Assembly: GCA_035772405.1 (NCBI GenBank)
Contig: JAYKKM010000120.1
Span: 566,001-630,000 of the forward strand
From: Chrysogorgia sp. JL179-B06
Taxonomy: Eukaryota; Cnidaria; Anthozoa; Scleralcyonacea; Chrysogorgiidae
Direction: 5' to 3'
Length of the DNA stretch: 64,000 nucleotides
Shown: positions 23,502-36,200 of the stretch, piece after piece
Layout: each line of letters opens with the position of its first letter
Numbering within the stretch: position 1 is the stretch's first letter
Notes under the pieces: generated by a model
Database searches by the model: none
Told to the model about the DNA's origin: nothing
The model's input: only the letters and a program-made list of their open reading frames with translations
Position numbers and translations under genes: made by a program

Positions 23502-23507
23502 GTGTAA
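23502..23507 (+). CDS. Last coding codons (Val, stop) of the vWA/EGF gene
   Basis: Acceptor TTATCTTTCAG at 23491-23501 is followed by GTG TAA in phase 0, so only one residue is coded before the stop. The downstream 3' UTR is interrupted by the foldback element at 23622. An inverted copy of this exon, with its acceptor, is at about 61090-61140. Confidence 0.8.
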   Translation: M

Positions 23508-23621
23508 ACTGAACTTCGCTACGATCAATATGACATCAGGAAACTAGACGACGACTTGATTTAAGCATTTTAGAGTAAGAGATTAGAGTAACATTGTAAA
23601 CGTTGACGTGGTTTGGACTAA

Positions 23622-26600
23622 AGTAGATAACCCCCCCCCCCCCCCCCCCATATACCGTTCAAAGGGATGCCGCCTCATTAAAAAGTCATTAAGACGGATC
23701 ACTTTCGTGTGATAATTACTACAAGCTCATTGGTGAATTTTCAGTCGGACCTCTGCGAAGACATCTCCCTCTTCTTCGCGCGTTTTTTTATCCGAGGCAG
23801 AACAAAGAGCGTTGCGTACAAAAAGTAATTAGTATTGTTAGCGTGACGAACGCAAGGGACGGAAGTAATTACTTCTAAGCCTCTTTCACCTTTACGATTC
23901 CTAGCCCTAGTCTCGTGTACCTTTGGGACCCCATCGTATACTTAGGTGGCTCTCTGTGTGTGTATTAGGCCCGTTTAGGCCTTTTTTGGCCCGATAAGGC
24001 CTTTTGGCCCGTTCCCTACACGCTATTCAGCGTTCGATTGAACCTGTGTTTTCACCGCTAAGAGATGAACCCTAATAATTTTGGCCGTATTATGGCTTAT
24101 CTCGCTTTAGTGTACACAATTCCTATGATGAATTAGAAACACTTCGGGGAAACAGTGCGAAGAACTGTTCAAGATCTCAAACATATTGAAAAATATAAAT
24201 ATAAACGTCTTGGTTAAATTGGATGACTCGGCTATTTTATGACTCCGTTGTCATGATGTATATTCACGTTGTTAAGGTTAAGATTTGCATACATGTTCAT
24301 GAATTTGGCCGAATTATCGCTAATTATCTCGCGTTAGTGTAGGGGATTCCAATGGGGGAAGAAACCCTTCGCGGGAAACAGTGTGAAGAACTGTTCTAGA
24401 TCTCAAACGTATCGACATAGCTAGTTTTGGCGTAAAGTATTCTGAAGAAACCATTCGCAAAATGATCAGGAATTACAAAATAAGGCTTCCTGGCCAACTT
24501 ATCCTACGGCCGATATTTGCATATTTCGCCTGAAAGCATGTGTTTACAAGGGCACTTATGGAGATATATAAAACCTTATTAATACATGTACGTGACACAA
24601 ATATAGAGTTAAAAAATATTTATATCAGTTACAAACGTATACATGTTTTTCAACGTTTACTTTAACGGGGCATACCTAACAGAAACGAATTAGTATTTTT
24701 AGCCTTTCACCTTTACGACCTTTGGGACCCCCCATGGTATTGTATTAGGCCCGTTTAGGCCCTATCTGGCCTTCTTTGGCCCGATAAGGCCTTTTGGCCC
24801 GTTCGTAGGAGGGAGTTTATACGGTCATCACGCTCCCTTCACGCTATTCAGCAGTCCTTTCATTCGAGTATCTGTTGTCCTCGTGAAACGTTCGAAAGTT
24901 TTCTTCGAAATGTAGGCATGAAGATTTGTAAGTCCGTAAGAATCGTGATGATAAATGATTGATTTGAACAAATAACGTTCGAAACTAATAAAGTCCCTGT
25001 ACAAGAACAAAAACCCTCTCAACCTTCGCTTCGTTTGACAAGTCAATACGATTCAAAATTCGTTCTTCGTACGGCTTCTCTTCGTCCAGAGAATCCCTTA
25101 GGTTATACATTAAAGTCGCTATAGGTTTCATTTTATCATAAACGCGTTAAAGATTTAATCCAGCTATTCGGACACTTATACCGTTGAACAATCTTTGATG
25201 TTCCTCTATACAGGTTTTTAGGCACACAATAACTTTGAAAATGAACTCAGCCAAATTTAAAGCTCGATCATATAAACCCTCCATAAATTTTAGTTCTCCC
25301 TATATAGAGGACGCAAAAATAGCTGATAAGTTCTTTTACGGTTTTCGATTTTGTCCATTCGTGTCCGAGATATCTGTCTTTAAACATTGCCAAAAAGCCC
25401 TATTTTGAATTGCCCGCTAGAAATTTCCTCAAATGCTATACGCAAATAGGCAAATATCGCAAATAGCCAAAATGGGGCTCTTACTTCGTGTATTACATAA
25501 TTGAAATCTTTAGTTTAAAAGTAGGGTTATAGTATTCCTTTATTTCAGGGCTAGGACTAGAGTTTTTATTTGGGTTGTGGTTATGGTTAGGGTTTTTGTT
25601 CTTGTACAGGGACTTTATTAGTTTCGAACGTTATTTGTTCAAATCAATCATTTATCATCACGATTCTTACGGACTTACAAATCTTCATGCCTACATTTCG
25701 AAGAAAACTTTCGAACCTTTCACGAGGACAACAGATACTCGAATGAAAGGACTGCTGAATAGCGTGAAGGGAGCGTGATGACCGTATAAACTCCCTCCTA
25801 CGAACGGGCCAAAAGGCCTTATCGGGCCAAAGAAGGCCAGATAGGGCCTAAACGGGCCTAATACAATACCATGGGGGGTCCCAAAGGTACACGAGACTAG
25901 GGTTAAGGGTCGTAAAGGTGAAAGGCTAAAAATACTAATTCGTTTCTGTTAGGTATGCCCCGTTAAAGTAAACGTTGAAAAACATGTATACGTTAATTTG
26001 TAACTGATATAAATATTTTTTAACTCTATATTTGTGTCACGTATTAATAAGGTTTTATATATCTCCATAAGTGCCCTTGTAAACACATGCTTTCAGGCGA
26101 AATATGCAAATATCGGCCGTAGGATAAGTTGGCCAGGAAGCCTTATTTTGTAATTCCTGATCATTTTGCGAATGGTTTCTTCAGAATACTTTACGCCAAA
26201 ACTAGCTATGTCGATACGTTTGAGATCTAGAACAGTTCTTCACACTGTTTCCCGCGAAGGGTTTCTTCCCCCATTGGAATCCCCTACACTAACGCGAGAT
26301 AATTAGCGATAATTCGGCCAAATTCATGAACATGTATGCAAATCTTAACCTTAACAACGTGAATATACATCATGACAACGGAGTCATAAAATAGCCGAGT
26401 CATCCAATTTAACCAAGACGTTTATATTTATATTTTTCAATATGTTTGAGATCTTGAACAGTTCTTCGCACTGTTTCCCCGAAGTGTTTCTAATTCATCA
26501 TAGGAATTGTGTACACTAAAGCGAGATAAGCCATAATACGGCCAAAATTATTAGGGTTCATCTCTTAGCGGTGAAAACACAGGTTCAATCGAACGCTGAA

Positions 26601-27029
26601 TAGCGTGTAGGGAGCGTGATGACCGTATAAACTCCCTCCTACGAACGGGCCAAAAGGCCTTATCGGGCCAAAAAAGGCCTAAACGGGCCTAATACACACA
26701 CAGAGAGCCACCTAAGTATACGATGGGGTCCCAAAGGTACACGAGACTAGGGCTAGGAATCGTAAAGGTGAAAGAGGCTTAGAGGTAATTACTTCCGTCC
26801 CTTGCGTTCGTCACGCTAACAATACTAATTACTTTTTGTACGCAACGCTCTTTGTTCTGCCTCGGATAAAAAAACGCGCGAAGAAGAGGGAGATGTCTTC
26901 GCAGAGGTCCGACTGAAAATTCACCAATGAGCTTGTAGTAATTATCACACGAAAGTGATCCGTCTTAATGACTTTTTAATGAGGCGGCATCCCTTTGAAC
27001 GGTATATGGGGGGGGGGGGGTTATCTACT
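23622..27029. mobile_element. 3.4 kb foldback transposon in the 3' UTR
   Basis: Starts AGTAGATAACC and ends GGTTATCTACT, flanked by GACTAA on both sides (23616-23621 and 27030-27035). Arms of about 1.4 kb are near-perfect inverses (for example 24828-25046 against 25575-25795) around a unique loop of about 530 bases. C19 and G13 runs lie just inside the ends. Arms hold short palindromic words such as AAGGCCTTATCGGGCC. There is no transposase. The matching sequence at about 61,000, on the opposite strand, lacks the insertion, which supports these borders. Confidence 0.85.
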
Positions 27030-27055
27030 GACTAAAGTAGATTAGATTGTGTTTC

Positions 27056-27061
27056 AATAAA
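27056..27061 (+). promoter_or_regulatory. Candidate poly(A) signal of the vWA/EGF gene
   Basis: AATAAA just downstream of the foldback transposon. The paralogous empty site near 60.9-61.0 kb has several AATAAA-AGTAGATT units at this place close to the stop, so the original 3' UTR was short. Here the signal is about 3.5 kb from the stop. Confidence 0.5.
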
Positions 27062-27295
27062 GTAGATTGGGCATTGCAACGATGTCTTGTCGTATTATAA
27101 AATGATCTTGTGAAACGAGCTTGTACATGGGCGTCAATCCTGGGAGGGATGGGGTTGGGGAGAGATGTGTCCTCTCTTTAGCCACAAACCACCAAACGAA
27201 CGGAAGTGTACTGTTCCAATTCCATTTCTTCTAATAGTCTGGATATTCTTTGATAACTTAGTTATGTTATTATTTAGTTTTTAGTTACTAAGATA

Positions 27296-27600
27296 TGTCA
27301 GGTCCCGATGATATTATTCTTAGGCTTTTGAAAGAATCTGAATCTTTTGAAAGAAGCAAATGTTATTGACAAACCGCTGACTATAGGATGTTCAACGCAT
27401 CACTAGACGAAGGAATTCTGCCCTTAGATTGGTAGAAAGCCGGCCAGAGTCATGCCTTTGTTCAAAAAGGGCAAAGCTGACGAAATAAACAACTATCGTC
27501 AAATATATTTCAATTCTGTCTGCTGTGTCGACGATGATGGAGAAGCTTGTTCATTTCCAAATCATGTCAATTCTTATCAGAACATCAGTTTATAACAAGT
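27296..27600 (+). pseudogene. LINE reverse transcriptase fragment
   Basis: Frameshifted RT N-terminal region: SGPDDIILRLLKES, MFNASLDEGILP, then an R/K-x-MPLFKKG-like stretch and NNYRQ, as in the fingers domain of non-LTR RTs. Several stops are present. It directly follows the gene's 3' end, and the same combination occurs inverted at 59.9-60.7 kb. Confidence 0.7.
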
Positions 27601-28310
27601 AGCATATCGTCGATACAAGTTTTAATAACAAACCCAAATAGATATACAGTCAGATCCTAACTGTAAGGATAAAAAAATCACTTCTCTAAAGGGTTGCATG
27701 GGTAGCAAAATTTTTATGATTATTTACATAAAGAAATTAAGAGTTCATCATTTAAAATTGGAATCTCATCATCAGTTCTCCTTAGTCATCATTGCACATT
27801 AGCTTTTGTTATTGTATTCCTCTGCTTGTTTTCCTTGGATTCCTGCTCTGTATAGGGAGATAATAATCTGAATCAACCATTTAGGTCTTCAGTTACCCAA
27901 CCATTTAATTCTCTTCGGCCCCACCCCGGCCATTTTGTTGAACAAATGTGCATTTACGCGCGCGAAGCTGCCGTATACAAACGTAAAACATTCGTAGAAA
28001 AGCGTAGCACTGCAGCAAAGGAACTTTGGGACGTTCTCTGGACAATTTGGTCAGTTCTCTGGTCAGTTTTCTGGTCAACGTTTCAAAGATTCTTTTTTAA
28101 TAGAACGACTTGAATCTGGAATGCCCTGGTCGATGATCTTCAGTTCTCATTTTCTTGCGAACTTGTTTTTTTTAAATCGATTTTGATTAGATACTACAAT
28201 AATGCATGACTTGTATCTAATTATGACCCTGAAGACCCTCGCTCATGGAAAACAATCTGTCCTTCGTGTAATGTTGCTCGTAACGTGTCATGTAACGTGT
28301 AATGTTGCCA
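27600..28310. other. No supported gene
   Basis: Unique-looking AT-rich sequence, possibly decayed LINE. I see no splice-framed exon, RNA or repeat that I can name. Confidence 0.4.
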
Positions 28311-28312
28311 GG

Positions 28313-29045
28313 AGTAATCATAGATTATGTAATTGCGTTCGACGCATGTGGACCAGTAATGGCGAAAGAAGATTGGTAATTATGCTGTAACGAATTATGA
28401 AAATAAATAAAGCTAATAAATATATAACAGCATCTTAATTGAAGGACACACTATAACTTCAATGTTTTTGACAACGGTGACATCCTGAGTGATTTCCGTA
28501 CGTTATTTTAATATTAGGAGGGTATATTTCCCGTTCGTTTGCTCGATTTGAAAGTTGACCGCCAGATACCTGTAAATCGTTCAATTCAGAAATATTACAA
28601 TCGTGAAGTTCGATTTGGCAAAGTGTCGCTTGAATGGAAAATTTATAACTTCGCGAGGCTTGCACGTTTCGAGTAAAGTTGTTCGAATTAGATGTATGGT
28701 GTTCAAATGATCAGATTGAATTTTGACATTATTAAAAACGCGCCATATGATTACCATATGTTATTTTACAAGGCTATATGATCGCCTTTATACGTGGTTT
28801 ATATTCTACATTCTATTTATTCGATCCTCGATGCTATAGAAAATTTCTAGCATCATTCTGCTGGCATGTCTTATCCTGAACACTTCTACAGGCAACTTCG
28901 TATCCACTGCTCCTGTGTTAGTCCCGAGGCAGCATTTTCCTAGCTATTACTAATGCCATAATTTATTGCAAATTCCAAAACGGTAATTTATTCAAAAAGG
29001 GGTAAGATTTTATCTTGATTTCTTTTAGCTGTATAGCACAGGTAA
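28313..29045. repeat. Dispersed repeat R, copy 1
   Basis: Begins GGAGTAATCATAGATTATGT and ends around TTCTTTTAGCTGTATAGCAC. The same order of unique words (CGTTCGACGCATGTG, GTTTTTGACAACG, AACGCGCCATATGATTACC, CTAGCATCATTCTGCTGGCA) recurs at 45636-46650 and 52337-52880. No coding signal. Class unknown. Confidence 0.7.
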
Positions 29046-29690
29046 GTGGGGTACCGTGACCATTTTGGATGGGGGGTGTATCGTCTTAGTTTTACCGACG
29101 AATTACACATGGGCGCAGATTTTCTTCCATTGCATTGTACGTACCGGTAACAGTTACCTTGTATCCAGAATCTTCACTCGGCGCTCCTTCGGAGAAAAGT
29201 ACCTGTGTACTAGGTTGGATCGGAAATCTGGAAAGGGAGGAATATTAATTTAACATTAACCCATGCACTGGTAACAATATTACATTTCATATAAATCGAA
29301 TTTTATATATGTCATCGAATGTCACTCTTGCTAAATTTGTCAGTTTCATTAATTCAGGATGTTTATAAAACTGGAAGACATTGAGTGTTTTTGAATTGTT
29401 GTTGTATATCATTATTTTGTACTATATAATATTTATATCATTTGTATATTATTTGTACCAAAGGCAATAGCATATATTTTGTGATAATAATATAGATTTA
29501 TATAAATTTCTAAATTGGTACCTGTATATTGGTACAATTCTTTTCATTTAAAACGAAAACCGAATCTCAAATATTAGATTTGTTGAGTAAGGTGTCTAAT
29601 TAAAACCAGGTCATCGATGCATTTAAACAAAACTTATGCAAATTAAGGAGCGAAAATTTAAATTTAATATCACGAATTTCCTTTCTGGAG

Positions 29691-30408
29691 ATGAAATTAT
29701 CCATTGATAAACACTCTGAGTATGATCTTAATGAACAAGAGAGCAACACTGCGAAGCACCAAACTGGTAAATCAACTAGTCCGCCGAAGCCTATTGTTAG
29801 ACATACTAGCCCTCAATCTGATAAACCGAATAGATCTCCAAATCAGGACGTTAATGCTATTCCTAAAAAGGATATTTCTAGTCAACCTGAAGTGTTAATT
29901 GTTTCCTCGACTTCGAAACCTGTGCATAGCCAGATAACCCCTCAACTTATTGAGGAAGTTAGTCCATCACTCTCTCCTAATAGCGCTAAACAGAAGTCCT
30001 CTCAGTCTGACGACTCGATCAAAGTGTCTAATGTGAGGCCTGTGCGTGAGCCCCAATTTAAAATTATTATTCGAGAAGTCTGCAAAAGACACTGTCCAAG
30101 TGAATTCTGGAACTAATAACCTAACCAATTTGTTAAATTCGAAGCCTGAAAGTGTCCATGCTAATCATCAATGTTTTGAATCAGTCAACTTATTAACTGC
30201 GGAGCCTTCGAGAAATCACGACCAAACAATGGCTCATTCATATGAGTCATTTTCCGCATTTAACCTACCAGACTCATTTTCAGCTTCAAGACAAACAAAC
30301 CGTAATTATGGTCAATTTTCAAGGGTTACGGAGCCACAGAAATATTCATGCATCTCTTCTTTCCGTCCCCCTTTTTTGGAACTTTGTCACAGTATTTGTC
30401 ACATGTAA
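29691..30408 (+). CDS. Hypothetical Ser/Pro/Asn-rich open frames, possibly frameshifted
   Basis: A 141-codon frame (29691-30116) rich in Ser, Pro, Lys and Gln overlaps a 120-codon frame (30046-30408) of the same composition. Around 30060-30090 the second frame reads EKSAKDTVQVNSGTNNL, continuing the style of the first, so a single frameshift could join them. The protein would be disordered, with no domain, transmembrane segment or splice context that I recognise. It may be a decayed gene, a retrotransposon ORF1 or chance. Confidence 0.3.
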
Positions 30409-30616
30409 TTGATGAAGAGATGAAAATACCAGTTCGAATTATTCCACGCGCCTGTAACACTAACAAAAATCTGAAAGTAAAGAAGAGACAAGTTACTCAT
30501 TTGAATTTAATTGAAAACCCATGAAAAAAAAATCTTTAAAAAATCTCGCCCCAGTTAAAGAATCACCCAGATACATTCATACTGATACATGTATCAAGGC
30601 TTCGTGTATATTAGGG

Positions 30617-33152
30617 CAGGGGCGGATCTAGGAATTTTTTAGTGTACGTCAAAACACGGAAGTGGCGCGATCTAGGGGGGTACGGGGGCATGCCCCCCCC
30701 CCCGGATTTTTTTAAAATTTAGCTCTCTGAAATGGCATTTCCTGCATTCTGACAAGATTTTTTTAGAAAAATCTTTCAGTGCTAATTTACGTTTTTATGC
30801 CAGATTTTGCGATTTATTTAAAAAAAAAATGCTTTTGCACTTTTTTCAATCGTTATTGGAGAGCTTGTTTTTGGACTGTTTTGCTCTGTCAGAGCTCATC
30901 AGCATGCCTATGAATCACTGTTGGGCACTGAATGAGACATGGACAGCCAAGGCTCCACACCTAGCCTTAGCTGCCAAATTCCTTCTCTGATTAGAAGAAA
31001 TACAGTAAATAGACCATAATATAAGACATTTCATGGGGGCCTCGCAGTCACATCATCTTGGTCATATTAATTCTGAGTTTGCAAAAGCTAGCTTTCCTTT
31101 AACTTATCAAGCTGAAAGACACTTGATGTATGTACTGTATATAACTACCAAATAGTTTACCCCTTATCTACCCTGAGCTGTCTGGTTTTGAGGCGCCAGA
31201 TACTCGCCTAAAGAGAAAGAGATATGAGAAGAGAAAAAATAGACCATGTAGGAGTAATAGGACATTTCATGGCATAGAGAGAGCTCACTCTCTACATCAT
31301 CCTGGTCAAATTAACTATCTATTTCTTTATTCTACCCCTTATCTACCCCAAGCTGTCTGGTTTTGAGGTGCCAGTTACTTGCCTAAAGAGAAAGAGATAT
31401 GAGAAGAGAAAAATAGACCATGATTTTTGAACATATTTTTTATTAGAACATCAATTTCCAAATCGGTCTTACCTTTGGCTTTCTGTCTATAAGTAGCAAT
31501 ATCATACTCATGAATACAATTTTGGAAGTGCTGGTAGTGATAATGAACTTGTGGATGGTGAAGTGGTTGCAGAAGGAGCAGGTGAGTTGGTTGCAGAAGG
31601 AGCAGCTGTTTTGCCACTTAATTCTGACGACGGAACAAAAGCAATTGGTGTGTTTATGATAGTATGGCAAGGTTTGGGGTCTGGTGTAGTTATAAAAGGA
31701 AAATAAGTTTTAGATTGAACCAAATTTTTTTTAGACTTTGACAGGTTGGAGGAGATTTTTTGTGAAACTTCCTTTTTTCTCCTCCTGTTGGCTCAGCATA
31801 AAATATGAGGGACAAAATGATTTGGTTGAAATACGTTACCTGATTCAACTATGCCTTGAAAACAAAATAGGAATAATAGGATATGTACATCTGACATACC
31901 TCTCAAAGGTGGACATGGTTCTACTTTACAATTAAAAAGTGATTCAAATTTCTGTTCCCCACAGTCAGGGTAATAACAAAAAATATTTCTGTTTGTAACA
32001 GAAGCCAAACCAAGAATACATAAGAAACTAGATCATGTGTTATCACAACAGTTTAAAATAGCTTCTTTTTTAACAAGCTGATTCCCAGAACAGCCAGAAT
32101 CTAGGAGATCTATATTTAAAAGCCAGATACAAAGTCAAAACACAATCCAAACCAATCGAATATTAAAGAAAAAAAATAAACAGTAGACTGTTCGAGTAGA
32201 GGTATTGGAATTCAATATTTAACGCTGTTGATCAGATTATTGAAGTCAAAGTGTGATTGGTGATTTGGTGCTTTTGTAAAAATTGGCGATGGTTGGCTAA
32301 ACACATCTTATTATCTCAATAATTAAGTCGAACATATACGTCACCTATCTTATCTAATTTAAATAATTTACGCTTTTCAAGGTTAAGATAGTTTCCACTT
32401 ACCTTAAAGCAATACAACGTTTCTTTCCATAAACAGCTTTTGCACACTGAGGAATATATGACTCCGCGTCAAAATCCCAGTACAATGTCTTGCCAATACG
32501 CGTCGAAAACTCTTGACCCACGAGAAAATCACATGATTGGAGTTTCTTTCTCAAATCGCAATAGATCGTGTTTAAGAAATCATCGTTTCCACACCCGTAG
32601 ACGTCATAATCGAAACATAACTCAGTCTCAAGTTTGAAGTCGAGTCAGTTCACTGCTGGCTCAGGCAGCTATAGTCGCTTCCGACGTCAGTGCAATCTAC
32701 TTCCGACTACCCCTTTGACTACCCTTTGCTGTCTTTAACCAATCAGTGCTCGCTATTCCGACGTACACCGGCCATTTTGACGTACTCAAATTATCCACAT
32801 TTGTAAATGGAGTGGATTGAGATCCCACTTTAACCCCTATCATATGAACAATTTCGTTCAGGCTACATGAAGTAGACAAGTTGCCTCCAGCTGAGACTGC
32901 TGAGGACTGAGACTGGGCCAAATAATCATTACATTTTTCTCGCTTTCGCGCTAAATACGTGCAAAAATGAAAGTTTTGACAATTTCAAAAGTTTCAAAAT
33001 TTACGTAAAATTTTTAAAAGTTTGAATATTTATTTTTCAAATTTTAAAAACATGTTTAAAAGGTTTTTAAACTAATTAATTCATGAATAAATTAGTTTAG
33101 AATTTTTGTGTACGTCGCTTGCCGTGCTTGACGTACCCTAGATCCGCCCCTG
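30617..33152. mobile_element. hAT element with perfect 8-bp target duplication
   Basis: Ends CAGGGGCGGATCTAGG and its exact inverse, flanked by TATTAGGG at 30609-30616 and 33153-33160. It is inserted in a repeat unit (CATACTGATACATGTATCAA ... GGGCATGTACAG) seen intact at 33792 and 36682. It has no hAT transposase motif. Inside are a direct repeat of about 220 bp (31010-31240 and 31240-31430) and the minus-strand exons at 31508-32645. Confidence 0.9.
31508..32645 (-). CDS. Spliceable unknown reading frame inside the hAT element
   Basis: Four phase-compatible pieces: about 32645-32403 (donor GTAAGT), 31988-31900 (donor GTATGT), a 15-base exon 31854-31840 and 31680-31508 with a stop. An AATAAA follows at 31444-31439. 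The first piece is open for about 80 codons (CFDYDVYGCGNDDFLNTIYC, ending QCAKAVYGKKRCIALR); the second reads IFCYYPDCGEQKFESLFNCK; the last is Ala/Ser/Thr/Pro-rich. No start codon is visible: an in-frame stop lies just upstream of 32645. It is not a transposase that I recognise. It could be a captured host gene fragment. Confidence 0.35.
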
Positions 33153-33251
33153 TATTAGGGCATGTACAGATCGATTTTTGCTGAAAAAATTTTTAAAAAA
33201 AGTTCTGAAAAAATCTGAAAAATTATTTTAAAAAAACATTTCTGAAAAAAA

Positions 33252-36200
33252 TCACGCATGCGCAGAATAAAATCGATCTGCGCATGCGCAGAACAAAATC
33301 GATCTGCGCATGCGCAGAACAAAATCGATCTGCGCATGCGCAGAATAAAATCGATTTGCGCATGCGCAGAAAAAATCGATCTGCGCATGCGCAGAATAAA
33401 TCGAACTGCGCATGCGCAGAACAAAATCGATCTGCGCATGCGCAGAATAAAATCGATCTGCGCATGCGCAGAACAAAATCGATCTGCGCATGCGCAGAAC
33501 AAAATCGATCTACACATGCGCAGAATAAAATCGATCTGCGCATGCGCAGAATAAAATCGAATCAAAATGAAATGGATTTGCGCATGCGCAGAACAAAATC
33601 GATCTGCGCATGCGCAGAATAAAATCGATCTGCGCATGCGCAGAACAAAATCGAACTGCGCATGCGCAGAACAAAATCGATCTGCGCATGTTTTTAAAAA
33701 AAAATTGTTCTGAAAATCGATCTGCGCATGCGCAGAACAAAATCGATCTGCGCATGCGCAGAATAAAATCGATCTGCGCATGCGCAACCGTTCATACTGA
33801 TACATGTATCAAGGCTTCGTGTATATTAGGGCATGTACAGATCGATTTTTGCTGAAAAAAAGTGGAAAAAAAGTGAAAAAATTTGAAAAATTATTTAAAA
33901 AAATATATTTCTGAAAAAAATCTATCTGCGCATGCGCAAAAAAAAATCGATATGCGCATGCGCAGAAAAACTCGAACTGCGCATGCGCAGAACATAATCG
34001 ATCTGCGCATGCGCAGAATAAAATCGATCTGCGCATGCGCAGAACAAAATCGATCTGCGCATGCGCAGAAAAAAATCGAATAAAAAATAAAAAAAAATAA
34101 AAAATATTTTCTCAAAAAAATCGATCAAAAAAATCTGAAAAATTATTTAAAAAAAATTTTCTAAAAAAAATCGATCTGCGCATGCGCAGAAAAAAATCGA
34201 TCTGCGCATGCGCAGAACAAATCAAACTGCGCATGCGCAGAACAAAATCGATCTGCGCATGCGCAGAATAAAATCGATCTGCGCATGCGCAGAAAAAATC
34301 GATCTGCGCATGCGCAGAAAAAATCTATCTGCGCATGCGCAGAACAAAATCGATCTGCGCATGCGCAGAATAAAATCGATCTGCGCATGCGCGGAACAAA
34401 ATCGATGATCTGCGCATGCGCGGAACAAAATCGATCTCCGCATGCGCAGAATAAAATCGATCTGCGCATGCGCCGAACAAAATCGATCTGCGCATGCGCA
34501 GAAAAAAATCGATCTGCGCATGCGCAGAATAAAATCGATCTGCGCATGCACAGAACAAAATCGATCTGCGCATGCGCAGAACAAAATCGATCTGCGCATA
34601 AAATTTCTGAAAAAAATCGATCTGCGCATGCGCAGAAAAAAATCGATCTGCGCATGCGCAGAAAAAATCGATCTGCGCATGCGCAGAACAAAATCGATCT
34701 GCACATGCGCAGAATAAAATCGATCTGCGTATGCGCAGAATAAAATCGAATCAAAATAAAATGGATTTGCGCATGCGCAGAACAAAATCGATCTGCGCAT
34801 GCGCAGAATAAAATCGATCTGCGCATGCGCAGAACAAAATCGATCTGCGCATGCGCAGAACAAAATCGATCTACACATGCGCAGAATAAAATCGATCTGC
34901 GCATGCGCAGAATAAAATCGAATCAAAATGAAATGGATTTGCGCATGCGCAGAACAAAATCGATCTGCACATGCGCAGAAAAAATCGATCTGCGCATGCG
35001 CAGAACAAAATCGATCTGCGCATGCGCAGAAAAAAATCGAATAAAAAATAAAAATAAAATAAATAAATAAAAAATATTTTCTCAAAAAAATCGATCAAAA
35101 AAATCTGAAAAATTATTTTAAAAAAATTTTCTGAAAAAAATCGATCTGCGCATGCGCAGAAAAAAATCGATCTGCGCATGCGCAGAACTAATCAAACTGC
35201 GCATGCGCAGAACAAAATCGATCTGCGCATGCGCAGAACAAAATCGATCTGCACATGCGCAGAACAAAATCGATCTGCGCATGCGCAGAACAAAATCGAT
35301 CTGCACATGCGCAGAATAAAATCGATCTGCGTATGCGCAGAATAAAATCGAATCAAAATAAAATGGATTTGCGCATGCGCAGAACAAAATCGATCTGCGC
35401 ATGCGCAGAATAAAATCGATCTGCGCATGCGCAGAACAAAATCGATCTGCGCATGCGCAGAACAAAATCGATCTACACATGCGCAGAATAAAATCGAATC
35501 AAAATAAAATGGATTTGCGCATGCGCAGAACAAAATCGATCTGCGCATGCGCAGAATAAAATCGATCTGCGCATGCGCAGAACAAAATCGATCTGCGCAT
35601 GCGCAGAACAAAATCGATCTACACATGCGCAGAATAAAATCGATCTGCGCATGCGCAGAATAAAATCGAATCAAAATGAAATGGATTTGCGCATGCGCAG
35701 AACAAAATCGATCTGCACATGCGCAGAACAAAATCGATCTGCGCATGCGCAGAACAAAATCGATCTGCACATGCGCAGAATAAAATCGATCTGCGCATGC
35801 GCAGAATAAAATCGAATCAAAATAAAATGGATTTGCGCATGCGCAGAACATAATCGATCTGCGCATGCGCAGAATAAAATCGATCTGCGCATGCGCAGAA
35901 AAAAATCAAATAAAAAATTAAAAAAAAATTAAAAAAAAAAATATTTTCTCAAAAAAATCGATCAAAAAAATCTGAAAAATTATTTAAAAAAAATTTTCTG
36001 AAAAAAATCGATCTGCGCATGCGCAGAATAAAATCGATCTGCGCATGCGCAGAAAAAATCGATCTGCGCATGCGCAGAAAAAATCTATCTGCGCATGCGC
36101 AGAATAAAATCGATCTGCGCATGCGCCGAACAAAATCGATCTGCGCATGCGCAGAAAAAATCTATCTGCGCATGCGCAGAACAAAATCGATCTGCGCATG

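Larger units (their letters stand above)
4203..23507 (+). other. Gene model: extracellular vWA/EGF protein with Cys-rich C-terminal domain
   Basis: Exons in order: vWA second half (4203-4485), EGF (5660-5773), EGF (9095-9208), vWA first half (11480-11773), vWA second half (15629-15911), EGF (17087-17200), EGF (20531-20644), C-terminal exons (21613-21751, 22825-23041) and a final exon from 23502 with stop at 23505-23507. Junction phases agree throughout: vWA to EGF phase 1, EGF to EGF phase 1 rebuilding Asp, EGF to C-terminal exon phase 1, then phase 2, then phase 0. The 11480 exon fits only if one T of its T6 run is extra. The 5' end, signal peptide and first-half vWA exon of the first unit are not in the window. 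The role is probably secreted or matrix adhesion, inferred from domains. The duplicated exons could be a real tandem expansion or a false assembly duplication. Confidence 0.75.

Noticed and set aside
24828..25778. Similar 70-codon proteins on opposite strands (FLFLYRDFISFERYLF)
   Set aside because: They are the two arms of the foldback element; no start context or domain.
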